Shown piece by piece: positions 1 to 11,997 of a stretch of DNA of 64,000 nt. Below the pieces are notes generated by a model. That model did not search any database. It was given only the letters and a program-made list of their open reading frames with translations, and was not told the DNA's origin. The stretch's first letter is position 1; each line of letters begins with the position of its first letter. The position numbers and the translations under genes are program-made. Source of the stretch: Symbiodinium natans (Eukaryota; Sar; Dinophyceae; Suessiales; Symbiodiniaceae); NCBI GenBank assembly GCA_905221605.1, contig CAJNDS010002096.1, positions 124,001 through 188,000 on the forward strand, read 5' to 3'.

Positions 1-597
1 TAGGAGCTTAGGAGGGGATCTAAACATGAGCATGCCACCGAATGCTCCACACTACACTCGCCTGTGCACTGCACGGGCCGAAGCCGTCTTGGGCGACACG
101 CCCTGCAGCATTCCGCAAAACCCGCGGGCTGACTGAAAGTAAATGGAAGGGTGATGGTTCCAGCATGCTCTAGCGCATGCCAACTTGCAATGCAAGGCTA
201 CCTCCCGGGAATCAGCCACATGCCCTCTGCACACGTCTCTGCATATCTCTGCATAGCTCTGCACATGAGAACGCCTTCAGAGCTCGGCATGGCGAAGCAA
301 CATGGCGCACATCCTTCAACAGACTCACAAACAACAGACGATCAAGCAAGCGTGCTGCATGGCACGAGCCACGCAACAATCTACACTGATCATCATCGAA
401 CCTACATTCATGTGCTCTGAGAATCGAGCTCGGCAGGGCGAGGTTGGAGGAGTCATGAGCACGGACTGGGCGGCAGAACCGAGGTTCACAGATCTTTACA
501 GAGCCAAACAGAGGACTTGACGGGTGGCCGCGAGTTCTGCAGCAGGGAAGGTTCTTGGATGGGGGCTGGGTGATGCAAAGGCCGGAGAATTACATTA
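1..597. other. Left-end stretch without a supported gene
   Basis: Only short overlapping open frames on both strands, none with a recognisable domain. The last 40 bases grade into the T-rich arm flanking the telomere-like array. Confidence 0.5.
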
Positions 598-637
598 GGA
601 TTTTTCGTTTTTTTTGGGAGTTTTTTTTGTTTTTTGC
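598..637 (+). repeat. Left inverted-repeat arm of telomere-like array
   Basis: T-rich arm whose reverse complement closely matches 871-911. Both, read outward to inward, go GGA, T-run, TTTGGGA, T-run, GTTTTTTGC. The two arms enclose the telomere-like array exactly, so the whole could fold into a long stem or mark the ends of an inserted unit. Similarity was judged by eye. Confidence 0.7.
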
Positions 638-858
638 TTTAGGGTTTAGGGTTTAGGGTTTAGGGTTTAGGGTTTAGGGTTTAGGGTTTAGGGTTTAGGG
701 TTTAGGGTTTAGGGTTTAGGTTTTAGGGTTTAGGGTTTAGGGTTTAGGGTTTGGGGTTTGGGGTTTGGGGTTTGGGGTTTGGGGTTTCGGGTTTCGGGTT
801 TCGGGTTTCGGGTTTCGGGTTTCGGGTTTCGGGTTTAGGGTTTAGGGTTTAGGGTTTA
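637..858 (+). repeat. Telomere-like TTTAGGG array with variant blocks
   Basis: About 31 heptamers in tandem. The first half is uniform TTTAGGG, the plant and dinoflagellate telomere unit, with one 8-base unit near 720. It is followed by a block of about five TTTGGGG units (about 750-784), a block of about seven TTTCGGG units (about 785-836), and a return to TTTAGGG. Variants lie in homogeneous blocks, which suggests local amplification after mutation. It is interstitial, with unique sequence on both sides. It could be a former chromosome end, a repair insertion or part of a mobile unit. Confidence 0.92.
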
Positions 859-870
859 CCAGTAGCAAGG

Positions 871-911
871 GCAAAAAACAAAAACAAATCCCAAAAAAAC
901 ATAAAAATTCC
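871..911 (-). repeat. Right inverted-repeat arm of telomere-like array
   Basis: A-rich arm that is the approximate reverse complement of 598-637, separated from the array by about 12 bases. See the left arm. Confidence 0.7.
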
Positions 912-1514
912 TTTAAAAAAATAGACCTCCTGTAGAGTTTCCTGCGCATTCCTGGGCATCCCGGCATCCGCTTTGGTCACCCGCTCAGGCAGCGGCAGCG
1001 AGCGCTGCACGACACCTGAACTCGGGAGCTTCGCCGCTCTGGGGCTTGAGAGTCTCTCGCACGAGAGCCCAAACAGAGACTAAACAGAGCTCGGCACTGG
1101 CGGGGAGCCCGGACCTCGGGAAGGCTTCCAACATCTCGCCTCTTCGAACCGAACTTGGAATGCAGATGGCGGCAGCCTCCACAGGTCTCAGCCAAGTGGC
1201 CCTCGCGCTGCCTTCTCCACGACCCGTGCAGCAGCCTACTCAAGATTAGTCAAGCAGGAAGTGCAAACTCAACAAGCAACAAGGCTTGACCCTGAAACCC
1301 ACATCCAGAATCCTGAGCCGTGACATCCGGCTCCAAAGACACCAGAGACTTGACAACAAAACACTATGCCTTTAAGCTGAGCTATAGAGTAGCACCACAC
1401 TCAATCCATCTCTATATGCTCAAAGCACCACCAGGACTGGCACATGACGGTCCGACCTGACCCACGAGTGCCCCCCCCCCAAAAGAAAATACATAAAATA
1501 AACATGTGAGCAAG

Positions 1515-1800
1515 TTTCCTCACCAATTTCATGTGACAGCGCCTCCTGCCCACCCTCGCGAGCAGCCTCGATCTCCTGACAAGTCAAGCTGAACTTTGAT
1601 AGGAGCAACAAGCAGCTCAGCCATCCAGACCTTGCATTCCGACCGTGGACTTGCTGCACTGGCGCAGATCGTGCATTCTCCGATCGACGAGGGCCAGGAT
1701 TCATGAGGGGCGGGATTCCAATGTTCAGACGATGATTGGAAAAACCGGCCTCGCGAAGCCACATCGTGGAGATCTCGGCGCGCGCCCTCTCCACCACCTG
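1515..1800 (-). CDS. Candidate exons, unrecognised helical protein
   Basis: Two minus-strand segments look coding by third-position G/C and helical composition: about 1800-1755 (reads VVERARAEISTMWLRE) and about 1578-1518 (reads EIEAAREGGQEALSHEI). The first would end in a GC donor, the second starts after a CAG acceptor, and the phases agree (0/0), matching the splice style of the better-supported genes here. No family is recognised, and the start, stop and further exons were not found. Confidence 0.25.
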
Positions 1801-2340
1801 CTGTCTTAGAGAAGGCGTTACCGAAGAGTCTCAATTTTGAGCCACATGTTCTCATGACACCTGAAGTCCGCATCACTAAGCCATGAAGAAGGAATTTGCC
1901 CAGTCGATGCCATTCAGAATCCTCTCGGGCATCCAGCTACATCTCGCGCTCTGTTTGGAAAGCCCTTCTGTACGGTGGCGAGCGAGCCCTTCTTATTTGC
2001 TCTGGTAAGGTAGCACTGAACTGGTGACAAAAGCCTGGCCATTCCTTTAAGCACATTGCACTCTCGTCAGCTCGACCCAAAAAGTATCCTTTCAGGCAGG
2101 GCGTGATGCATGCCCGAAGGCCTCAGTGAAGCCGTGGAAGAAAAGGAAAATATCCTGAGACAAAGCGCTTGCATGCAGCATCCAGCTACCATCAAGCCTC
2201 AAGCCCACGGACTTTTGCCAGTGTGTGAGCACGTGCGTGTGTTGATATGTGTCAGAAGCCGTCCTGCGAGCCATCTGACTCTTTCGAAGGTGGCGGGAAG
2301 ACGGCATCCTCCAGCTGTGCCAGGCTTTGAAGACATGACG

Positions 2341-2377
2341 GACGTTACGCCGTTACGGCTTTACGCCGTTACGCCCC
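2341..2377 (+). repeat. Short GTTACGCC direct repeats
   Basis: Four imperfect copies of a CGTTACG(C/G)C core in 37 bases. No function can be assigned. Confidence 0.6.
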
Positions 2378-3479
2378 AAACCAAGCTTCTGGCTGGGTCA
2401 CCGAGAAAGACTGCCAGCTCCTTGTAGGTGACTTGCGTGGCAGGTCAGTTCAACCTACGACCTGCGTGTTTGCCTGCCAGACCTTTTCACGCTGGGGCAA
2501 GCTGAGGAGCATGCCCAGTAGCTTTGAAAGACGTCCAGGCATAGCTCCGCCAAGCGTGCGGCCTACAGCAACTCCACGGTGTCTCCACATGCTCGCAACC
2601 CAGTGCTGCTCGCTTCTCGATATTCTCGCTATTCCGCAATGAGCTCTGCATGCACTGCTAATCTCTGCTTAGCTTGCGGGCTTGCAAGTTCCCAACAGAA
2701 CTCCCACGAGATACCTCGCCCCGCCGGCTGTCCAGGAACTCTTTCAAGTGTTCGTGGAACAAATCCTCCTGTCGGTGAAGAAAGCTAGCACCACGCACAC
2801 ACTGAGCGACCGACAAATGCTTGAGCATGCTTGGCTTAAACGGACGGTAGCCCTCTGCAAGGTGCTCAGACTACATCAGCTCCTCCGATGTCGCGCGGGA
2901 CACCTGCCGATCATACGTCATCCAGCCGACAGCTGTGGCTGAGGCTCAATCAACTCAGACCTCAACTTTGAACCGGCAACCCGACAGAACCAGACCGAGG
3001 CTACGATCCCACAGTTTGCACCTGAATCCTGAACCCGTCCCACGTTGACAAGCTAGATCCAAGTACGGTGAAGTCCGTACTGAGGTCCAACGAGGTTGTG
3101 TGCCGCATCGCATGCGCCTGTGCCCCGAGCTCGTGCAGCGCGGCACGCTGGGCGATCAGCTCCCTGCAGCGCTCCTGCACACCGGCGCTCTTGCCTTAGG
3201 AGACGTGGGGAAAGGGACAAAGAGAGGCCAAGAGAGGAAAAGAAAGGTCGTTCGACTTCTGAGGGTCCCGGCCAAGAAGGCCTTGAACCCTTATGGCATC
3301 AGTGGCCTGGAGGCCCTCGCAGAGCAAGTTGACCTGCTGCATTCCACAGCACACCCATGCACACCCCTTGCAGTGGCGAAGGCCTATGACCAAAATTTGG
3401 CCTGCTTCAGAGGCATCTTTGCCAAAGCGAGGTGCAGAATCGAGAGCTGCGGTCTCAAGGGCGACCTGTGACAGGCTCG

Positions 3480-6400
3480 ACTCGCGTAAGCGCGTGCGGC
3501 TTTCTGCATTTTGGGCGCTTTAGTGTGCTTTGCCGCCTCGTCTGAAGCGTGGCCTCCAGGCTGTGGAGCCGGAAGCCGCGGGGGGCACGTGGTCCTCCAG
3601 CGGCCTCCGACATCTATTTGTTAACCACAGAGATTCCTGTCTATCAGAGCCACACGCGAGCCTCATTCAACTGGTTTCCGATCTTCATGACCTGGCAGCG
3701 ATTCATTCCACCCGGCTTCCACATTGGGACTTCAGAGAGCGGAGCTCAGCTTTTGTGCGGATAAGATTGCCTGGTGGAAGAAGCAATGCAGCGCTTCCTT
3801 CCTTGAGGTCAGGCCCTCGCGGCAGTGAGAACTTTGACTCAAGGCTTTAAACTTTAACTTAGTGCTGAAGTCAGAACGGCAGGATCGGCCTCAAGCCCGG
3901 AACGCAGAACCTGTGGCTCAGACACATAAAGCTTGAGACGTCCTCTTGCATATGTTTAGACCGTCTTGCCGTCTTGGAGCTTTTCATGCGACCATTTCTT
4001 ACCTCCCACAACTAGGAGGCCTCCAGGTGCTTTCGGCACTTCGCCGCATCGCGATCCCATGATGACTCGATCTGCAAACCTGCGCAGAACTCATTTAGTG
4101 GCTTGTGTCTATAGCGGTGTCAGCATCCTGTTATACTACACCACATACAAGGACTTCACAGGAGACAGTTGAGCCGGCGGCATCTCAATCGCTGGCTGAT
4201 GCCTGGAATGCTGCACACCTCGCCGTAGACATGCAACGTGACTTGCGAACTGCACTCCTGTGAGCGAATCTTCTCCCTGCCGCTACCAACACCACCACAA
4301 CACCACGCACAAAACCTCGTTCCGAGACAGCAGCCAGCAACTTGTACGACACCATACTACGCCATACTGCACCATACTGCCAAAATACTGCACCGCACTC
4401 ACAATCACACTGAGACTTGCAAAAGAGCGCCTGGTGCATGAGGCGATGCTCGGCCTCGGCCTCGCAGCGCGACAAGGCCTCCACGCCCTCAGCCTGCGCC
4501 GATGACAAGAAACAGCGCTTTTCTGGAACCTTCATGGACCTTCTGCCCTAAACCCTCCTCTTCAAACAAAAGAGTCTCTCCAACAAAGAAAACCCGCAAC
4601 AGTTCTGCTAAATACCGCAACCCCGAATATGATCTCGAGACAGCGGGCGCCTCCACGAAGGCTGTGACAGCGTTGCCGGCCTCACAATGGTCCATCTGGT
4701 TGTCATTTGCCGTCACCAGGTCCCACCGCTCACTGCCGCAAGTATCTTTCAGTATCCTGACTAAGTGACATACCTCCAGGTTGCTCTCGACCGCATCGCG
4801 CAGACTCTGCAGACTATCCTCATCCTTGCAGGATCACAAAAACGTCTGGATTGTGTTTTTCTGCCAGTCAATGAAGACTTACAGAGACCGGCGTGGGCTC
4901 TTGTCATTCAGCACACGTCCTACCTCAAAACGCATGGAGCAGCGAAGACTATGCACACATTCAAAACTGTTGACTCCACGGTAGCTCCAAAAAGGCCTTC
5001 GCTGAATACGAGCATCACTGAACCTTATTTACAACTTTTGAATAATTAATGGCAATTCATGGTGATGCAAGGAAGGAGGTCTCAATCGAGTGAACAGTCA
5101 GGTCCTGGTGGATGGTGCACTTCAGAATGGATGCGCAGACGTCCTAAGTGGCGCACAACTCGAATGCGAACCGACATCTTGGAAGCAGACACCAGAAATC
5201 TTCCACATATTTCAATCCCGGCCTGCGGGGTCGGCTGCACGTTCTTCCCAGCCATACGTAGACGAGCCAGGAACAAGCCTGCACTCCTTCACAAGCTTTC
5301 CAGAATGACCACAAGTCAGCGCGTACAGTACTCGCCGCATTTCCCCTCCTTGTCGTCTTGTCATCCAGAAGCCTCTGCTTGAGGAGGCCTGACACAGTAC
5401 GGCACGTGAGCAGGCTGGAACTCCCTTCCCTCCAAATCCTCGAACCTGCCTCGAAATGTCCACCCAGCCTACCCTGAGCCAACCTGTCCACCCCAACCTA
5501 AGAGCCTTGGCCCCAATGCATCTCAAACCAAGAGGTCTGAACCCATGAACCCATCGAGCCCTCCAAAACGCATGAACACGCAAAAAGGAAAAAATGAAAA
5601 AATGCAAAGGCATGGCCGCTGCCTGGCAGAATCGCCACTCGGCCAGGCCCTGGCACACCCACCGTCCGAGAACGGCTTTAAAACAATCGAGCGCTCTGTT
5701 TGTCGGTCGTGCAAGGAGTGCACACAAGCGTTTCTCTTGTGATTCGTGTCTGCTGCATGCAACGCATATGCACAAACCACAGCTTGGTGTGCGTCAGCCA
5801 TCACATAGTCAAGACCATTGTTCGGCACTCACCGCTTGTCATTCGTCATCGTTCTTTCTTGTCATCATCTTGCTCGAGCGCGAGCGGTCCACATTCTCTA
5901 CGTCTCGACTCAAGCTTCAAGCCGCCTGCGGATGCCGCGCTGGATCCGGAATTGGCCTGACCCTCCGTGGAGGTGGACCGCACACCTCGGATCGCAACCC
6001 TGAACTTCCATAACTTCCCTGCATCTTGGGTTGGAATGCGGCAGGAAATGCAACACGACAATCCAAGTCCTTGTCCCTTGGCACTGCAGCTTGCGGTTCG
6101 CCCCACGGAAATCTAAGGATCGCGCTGGAGGAGCTGCTTGGGGTCGAGCGTGGCGGCCGCTGGTTGTGGGTATAAGGACCTGGGCCAGAATTCAGAATCA
6201 CATGCAGATGGCACGGTCCTCTGGCACCTAGCTTGCCTGGAAATGTTTGTGTTAACTTAACGTGCCACACTACACTTTAGCTCAAAGACAAAGGTACATC
6301 CAATTGCTTTTCACTTGCCTGGCGCCCCAAGTGACCTTGAGCTTGGGCCCTGACGTGACCGGAACCAGTATTGCACCTGGTCATCATCCATGCACGCCAC

Positions 6401-6745
6401 ATCGGCACCTTTGCTGGAACACTTGCATCATCCTAACCTTATCTTGTGCGTCCTCTGCAACAAAATATTTACCAGTCGACACATCAAGCAACATCCGGCC
6501 ATAGCACGGCTGAAAGGCATGCTCGCTCAAAATGATGCAGTGCTGCGTGTGCCGCTTAATTGTGATTTGGACAAGCGACCCGAGAAAGCAGAGCCAGGTC
6601 GGAGCGGCTGCAGTGGACCCATGCTCGCCGGCGCAATGGCACCTGAGATGGAGTTGTTGACATTGAGCCACTTTGAGCCAGTTTGAGCTACTTGCAGCAG
6701 TCGGCTTCTTCTTGCTATCGTCAGTGGTTCGGGCTTGGAGCTGCA
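3480..6745. other. Gene-poor stretch
   Basis: No recognisable domain on either strand. Just left of it (3075-3471), coding-like composition appears on both strands at once (a helical minus reading near 3175-3090 and a plus reading at 3268-3471), so neither is called. Simple-sequence patches occur around 4260-4400 (repeated CCATACTGC). Confidence 0.4.
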
Positions 6746-6828
6746 CTCAGGAAGGGATCCGCGTTGAGGTCATAGTCGGCATCCGCAAGCGTCCCCTGGC
6801 GGTGTTGACATGACACTGGCGGCGATTC

Positions 6829-6985
6829 TTGTTGGGCCCAAGACGCAGCAACTCAAAGGCAATGGCAGCTGACAGCTGCAGGTTAAGTAAGGTTTCATGA
6901 AAGGCAGCAGCAGATCTCAAGCCCTTGAATCCGGGCGGTGTTGCCAGCTTCTTCCAGTTGATATTCACCAGGCCGTTGCTTCTGA
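6829..6985 (-). CDS. Candidate exon, unrecognised
   Basis: A minus-strand segment with even codon use and no stops; it contains NWKKLATPPGFKG and later AAIAFELLRLGPNKN. It resembles a real internal exon more than chance sequence, but has no identifiable family, start or partner exon. Confidence 0.22.
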
Positions 6986-8436
6986 GTGCACAAGGAAGCT
7001 TACAAGCCAGCTCACAAGGAAGCTCGGAAGGTCGCACAAACCTGTCACGGAGTCTCCAAAAGGAAAGCGAGTGCCTGGGCGGCAGTGCCCCGAACTTCGG
7101 CACCGGCCCCGGCGCTGGCGCCTCAGTTTTCCAAACGCTGAAACGGCCCCAAGAGATTTCAAGATTCCAAGAGAGCCCAAGTCAGCTCACAAAGCCGGAC
7201 GAGCGAAGGGCTTGGTCTAGGTGCCCACAAGCACGGCTAGCGTAGCTGGCCGCGATGCCGATTGTACAAATTAGACAGCCCGGTCCGACTGAAACAGAAG
7301 AACCAAAAGGATCGCAATGCGACATTCGAGCCCACATCACGAATCTTTAACACAAAGTAGTACTATCCTACAAGTCAGGATGGAGTGAGAGTTTCGGTCT
7401 CTTCACCCAGGGCTCGGTCTGCCTGTCTACTGTCTACCGGTCAACCCTGAAGCTCAAATTGCCCACAAGTCCCGAAGTTCTATGTTCCCCCAAAGATCTC
7501 AGCAGAAAAACACTGCATTCAGAAAAAGCGCCTTGGCCTTGGCCTTCGGAGGTGGCGGGCCCCGGGGCTTTGCCTCTCGAACTGGCCGTGACGAAACCCT
7601 CCCGGTTCTGACCGTTTGTTATGGAGACTCGTGCTCCATGCCTCCGCTTCTCACGATTTTTTGCTATGCGTAGCGGCGTCATTACATGCCAACCGTGCTC
7701 GTCTGCAAAGCTCACAGCAGCAACGATAGCCTTCATGGCCCTGCATAACGTTCCCTCCCACTCTTGCGTTGTCAAGTTTTTTCTCACTCGTCCCCGCGCG
7801 ATCCCGAAGCGATCAACATCTGGAAGGTCTCCTCGGAAACTATGTCTGAGGACTCATCAACAGAACTGCTGAGGTTTTGTAGAACTCAGAGCCGTCTCAG
7901 CAAATCAGCAAGCGAAGCACAACTGATTGTGGAAAGTGCATGCTGCTTCAGGCTTCTTGCAGCAAGGATCCATGTGCCCAGCACCCTCCCAGCCTGCCAC
8001 AACCATCTCAGAATCAAGAAAAGTGAAATCCTATCCATCGTGGTGCATCTGGGAAAACTGTCTGGATTAATGCGTGAAATCAGACAGTAGAGTAGCAGGA
8101 AAAGCTTGCAAGACATGTACATTCGACCATCACCTTCTGCCCGGGCTTTCGTGAAGGGCTCTCGGTGCACCTGAAGCCAAGGGCATTCCAGGGATATGGC
8201 TGTTGGACATCAGAGTGGCGCGTGGCCTCGACGTGCTGCAGCCCTGCAGCCACCAGCCACCCATGCAGGGCAGCTGCTTCCAGACCTTGTCTCCGGTTTC
8301 AAAGCCACGGCTGGTCTCCATCAATAAGGAAACTCGCCGCAATGTTCCTTCAGCGACGAATTACAAACATCGTTAACGTGCTCAGTTTCCTTACTCTGGC
8401 AATCACTGTCTCATCCCATCAAAGCCATACAGCTGT

Positions 8437-8645
8437 CAAAGTCTTTCCGCTGCAGCAACCCATTCAACAGGCAAGCAGCCATCATGCTCGTAGTGATGGC
8501 CCCTGGCTTCGGACTTCTTGTGGAAAAGCCGTGCATTCTCAGTGGCCTTGCAGACAGTCGGAGAATGCATGGCAGAGACACGCAGGACATGCCTAGCATT
8601 GCCCTCAATGAAAACCACGAGCCAGGCCAGTAGCTCATCAAAGAA
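8437..8645 (-). CDS. Candidate exon with tyrosine-kinase-like activation-segment ending
   Basis: A minus-strand segment with good codon character. Its end reads GCLPVEWVAAAERL, which resembles the P+1 loop of tyrosine or tyrosine-kinase-like kinases (LPVKWMAPE-L). About 37 residues upstream comes ARHVL, at the spacing of the ARNVL of the catalytic loop. The catalytic HRD and DFG signatures are not intact in this reading, so it could be a pseudokinase remnant, a decayed copy or chance. An overlapping minus frame is also open. Confidence 0.2.
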
Positions 8646-8895
8646 TTTTGGTGCAACCTATCGGTGAGCCCAGCCGAACCCACAGGGGTCTCTCGACACG
8701 TCGGTTCTGCAAGAGGAAAGAAAAAGTAGCCCCCAGAGAAGCTACTGGCTGCCCGTTGCGGTCACCATCTTGGCCAATCAGCCTCGAAGTCGACGACGAT
8801 GAGCCGGCCATCGGTTCTTGGAGCAAGATCGAGCAAAACTAATCACAGCAACTAATCACACCAATGCTGAGATACTGCAACCGCTCAGCGGGCTC

Positions 8896-9189
8896 TTAAA
8901 CCGCACCGGTCCCAGCTGGGTTTTCTAGGGACAGCCCCTGCTTTTCGGGCTGTACTTGTCCCTGTTGTTGCTTGCCGCGTTCGCCCGGACATATGTCGAG
9001 CAGACTGCGGGGCACTTCGCTAGTGCTTGCAGGGGTTGCATGGGTACCTGGGACTGGTACAGCAGGCGTGATGAATCTGGCTGCTGGGCGAGACGGACTT
9101 GTTGAGATGCCGTTGGTGATGTCTTGCATGCTATTTGGTGTAGGCAACATTCGCAAACTCGAGCTCTGGAGTTTGTCGAGCAATTGCAC
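8896..9189 (-). CDS. Candidate disordered-protein exon
   Basis: Ninety-odd codons open on the minus strand, rich in Ser, Pro, Thr and Gln, with ordinary codon use. Composition suggests a disordered segment. No domain, no reliable start, and it may belong to exon-like readings further upstream (9370-9840). The plus strand at 9700-9858 is equally open, so strand is uncertain. Confidence 0.2.
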   Translation of the reverse strand: MQLLDKLQSSSLRMLPTPNSMQDITNGISTSPSRPAARFITPAVPVPGTHATPASTSEVPRSLLDICPGERGKQQQGQVQPEKQGLSLENPAGTGAV

Positions 9190-10408
9190 GTGCCAAGATC
9201 TCGCTCTTTGTTGCTATGGATTCAGCGATGCGGAAGCCTGAAGCGAAAAACCATGAGACTGAACCCTTCAGTTGCACACGGGCTTAGTGGGATCAGTGGC
9301 ATATTGCTGGCATGGCATTCCTTGAAGTGGCAAGTCTTCGATACCAGATGAGCCAGTGCCTTGCTCTCATACAGTAGCCCTGCTGCGGGTGGTCAGCTCG
9401 GCGTCCAGATCACGCGTCGCAGGCTTTTCGCATTTTTGTTTTCTGGAATGCGAAAGTGGCTTATGTAGACCAATTCCACCAAGCGTGGTCCGCAGAGTTT
9501 CGCTGGACATGGCTACAGTGGTTGCAGGTCGTGCACCGTGGATGGAAATGGCCTGTGCAACAACAAATCTTTGCATTCCAGGGACGACAGGTGTCGCGCC
9601 AGATCACGGAGCTGAGCTTCACAGTCACGGATGTGATGGATGCAAAGGAGGCCTGCGAACCAGACTGACGACACGAAGTGGCCAAAAAAGAACGCGAAAG
9701 GGTTCCTTGATGTTCCTTCTTCTGACAAGCTGCTGACAATGGTGTCGAAGTGCCCCAGGATGGTCAAAGGCCCTCGCGTAGCCACCATCCTGGAGCTGAG
9801 GCCAGATGCGCTGATCTTCTCCTCACAAGATGGGAGCACAAGGCATCACAAGGCATAAAGAATCTATCAGAAAGCCCTTCCCCGCATTCCCCGCTGACAA
9901 TCCCATCATATCCCATCATATCCAAGATCCCATCCCAATTCCAAAGCCTGGGGCCACGCCAAGCGCTCCGCTCCTGCATCACCTCGAGCATTCCCGAGGA
10001 TGAATCCTTAGCTGCCAGGTGGCGCTGCAGGGGTACGCTGCTTCAGCTGCCGTTGAAGACTGAACCGTGGCGGTTTACGTCATGCCAGGGCACCAGCCCT
10101 GTGATGTGGCTGCAATTCTCTTGGAGTTCGAAGGATAACAAGCCTGCATGCTGACGCCAAGCATACGAACATATGCCATGATGTCCGACCATGTCAAGAC
10201 ACTTGCCCATGGCCTCTGCAGGAGAGTTCGAGCTCTACCGCGAGTTGAGTCCGGGAGGATGGGCCGGGAAACTCTTTGGAATCACAAGCGAAAGCATGCG
10301 AGCAGGACAACAGCAGGACGGGTCCCTGTCTGAACACGCAGCACCTACAATTTCTTCAACTCACCCGAGAGCAAACATCGCAAATTCGATCGGTAATTAG
10401 GTCTCTAC

Positions 10409-10503
10409 TTGTATATATATATATATATATATTCATATATAGATATAGATAGATAAATATATACATACATATTACATGGCATATATCTATATATATATAT
10501 ATG
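10409..10503. repeat. AT microsatellite
   Basis: Mostly alternating TA with GATA/CATA interruptions. Confidence 0.9.
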
Positions 10504-10511
10504 ATACAAGA

Positions 10512-10621
10512 AGTGCGCGAGGGAGAGTGAGAGAGCGAGCGAGCGAGAGAGCGAGAGTGAGCGAGGGAGAGCGAGAGAGAGGGAGAGCGAGCGAGAGAGA
10601 GAGAGAGAGCGAACAAGAGAC
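10512..10621. repeat. Purine-rich GAGAGCGAGC repeat
   Basis: About 110 bases of nearly pure purine on the plus strand, built from GAGA and GAGC units, directly after the AT repeat. Such asymmetry can form triplex structures. Confidence 0.85.
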
Positions 10622-11009
10622 TCGGCCAAGCAGAAGAATGGAGGCGAAGGAGAAGAACTCGCAGCAGAATCGCCCAGGTTGAAAGAAAATGAAAAGTGAA
10701 GGCGCGGAGCAAGTGGAAATGCAACAACTATGGCTCCTGACGGTCGGCAGTGCCCAAGCCCCTGGTCATAACTCTAGAACTAAGCTTTGTTATACGCTTT
10801 GCACACAATTTGGAAATGAGACCCTTGAGCTGACACTTTTGATGGGTTGGAGGAGAGAAAACACTTGCCCATCCACACCAGAATAAGCAAGAAGCCATGG
10901 TGAACCGTTCATTACCAACATGCAAACTGCCGACCTGGATAATCCTGAATGGGCGTAGCTCTGCACATGCACCCCAGAAAGTAACGGGAAACTCAAGAAG
11001 TTGAGCACC

Positions 11010-11480
11010 TCACGTCCAGAGCGGAACCACGGACGTTGCCGGATCTGGTTGGCAACCCAAGCCTTTCCAGAGCTCCAACGGTTCGGTCTGACCCTGACGA
11101 TTCTGTGTGGAGGTTGAACTCACCGAGCTCAGTGTTGGAGGTTCAGCACATTGGATTAGGGGTGTGCGTCTATGCCACAGTCTAGAAGCCAACGCTGAAA
11201 CTTTGAAGTCCAGGCTCCACTCGCTGCAGCTTCTGGGGCGTGTCCCAAGCTGCTGCTTTTGCATCGAAAGTGCTTCCTTGGATAAATGGAGGCTCAATTC
11301 AGAAGAGCACCACCCACCGTCATGCTCTGACAACAGTCGCGTAGCTTGTGTTCTCTCTCCAGATTCGAAACTCTCCAAGACTCTGGGACCCGCGCACCCC
11401 TCTGCAAAATCATGTCTCCTTTTCTCAAACCCTCCCTTTGCTCTCTCCAGAAGCTCGGAGAGTCCCCGTGCGCGCTGCAA
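11010..11480 (-). CDS. Hypothetical ORF, 156 codons
   Basis: A continuous minus-strand reading with balanced charged residues, starting MQRARGLSELLERAKGG. It is more protein-like than the overlapping plus frames. There is no recognised domain, no clear leader sequence upstream, and a length attainable by chance, so it is reported as a possible exon or small gene only. Confidence 0.27.
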   Translation of the reverse strand: MQRARGLSELLERAKGGFEKRRHDFAEGCAGPRVLESFESGERTQATRLLSEHDGGWCSSELSLHLSKEALSMQKQQLGTRPRSCSEWSLDFKVSALASRLWHRRTPLIQCAEPPTLSSVSSTSTQNRQGQTEPLELWKGLGCQPDPATSVVPLWT

Positions 11481-11896
11481 GCGGCAAAGGCTCCTGGCCT
11501 CTGCGTCTCTCGTTCAACAAAATTCGGCTCAGTTCCAACCTCCCGCATTCTCCTACTTTATCCTACTCTGCAAACGGTCGGAAGTCGAGCAGCCAAACCA
11601 ACCCTGGGCCTGCAGCATCGCACCCGAAGCAACTCCCAGATTATGCCGCAGGGCCATGGCGACAATGGGATCGCTGGAACTTTCCTTGTGGGCTGTAGTT
11701 ACATGAATGCTGGACCCTGTAGTTACTGGTTCGCTTCCTGGAGCCAAGCTTAGAAATCGCGGAAGTGAGATTCAACGCCTCAGGAAAAAGAGACTCAAGA
11801 AGCGCTGCGCTGCACAACGCACTTCCTGGATTGATCCCTCAGCCATCAGCTCTAAGTCGCCTTGGGCGGCGGTGGCGCTCGACGGGGGCAGGGCGC

Positions 11897-11997
11897 CGAG
11901 GACGTGGAGGAGGGCGCCGCGGAGGGCGCCGCGGAGGGCGCCGCGGAGGGCGCCGCGGAGGGCGCCGAGGAGGGTGCCGAGGAGGGCGCCGCGCAGG
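11897..11997. repeat. GC-rich 12-bp minisatellite (GGAGGGCGCCGC)
   Basis: About eight imperfect tandem copies of a 12-base unit containing GGCGCC. All six frames stay open across it, which creates spurious long frames (Arg/Ala/Pro repeats). Confidence 0.9.

Noticed and set aside
2706..2850. Plus-strand segment ending HAWLKR, like a kinase C-lobe tail
   Set aside because: Only a few residues agree, nothing upstream resembles a kinase, and the strand disagrees with neighbouring genes.
3075..3471. Exon-like readings on both strands
   Set aside because: Both strands look coding at adjacent or overlapping positions and no family is recognisable, so neither could be chosen.
6390..6560. Zinc-finger-like CVLCNKIF...H...H and HPNL motif
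   Set aside because: A single short Cys/His spacing and a kinase-like tetrad in one short frame; no supporting neighbours, likely chance.
9640..9858. Plus-strand reading of about 70 codons with good composition
   Set aside because: The minus strand over the same bases is equally open and protein-like; without a family, direction cannot be decided.
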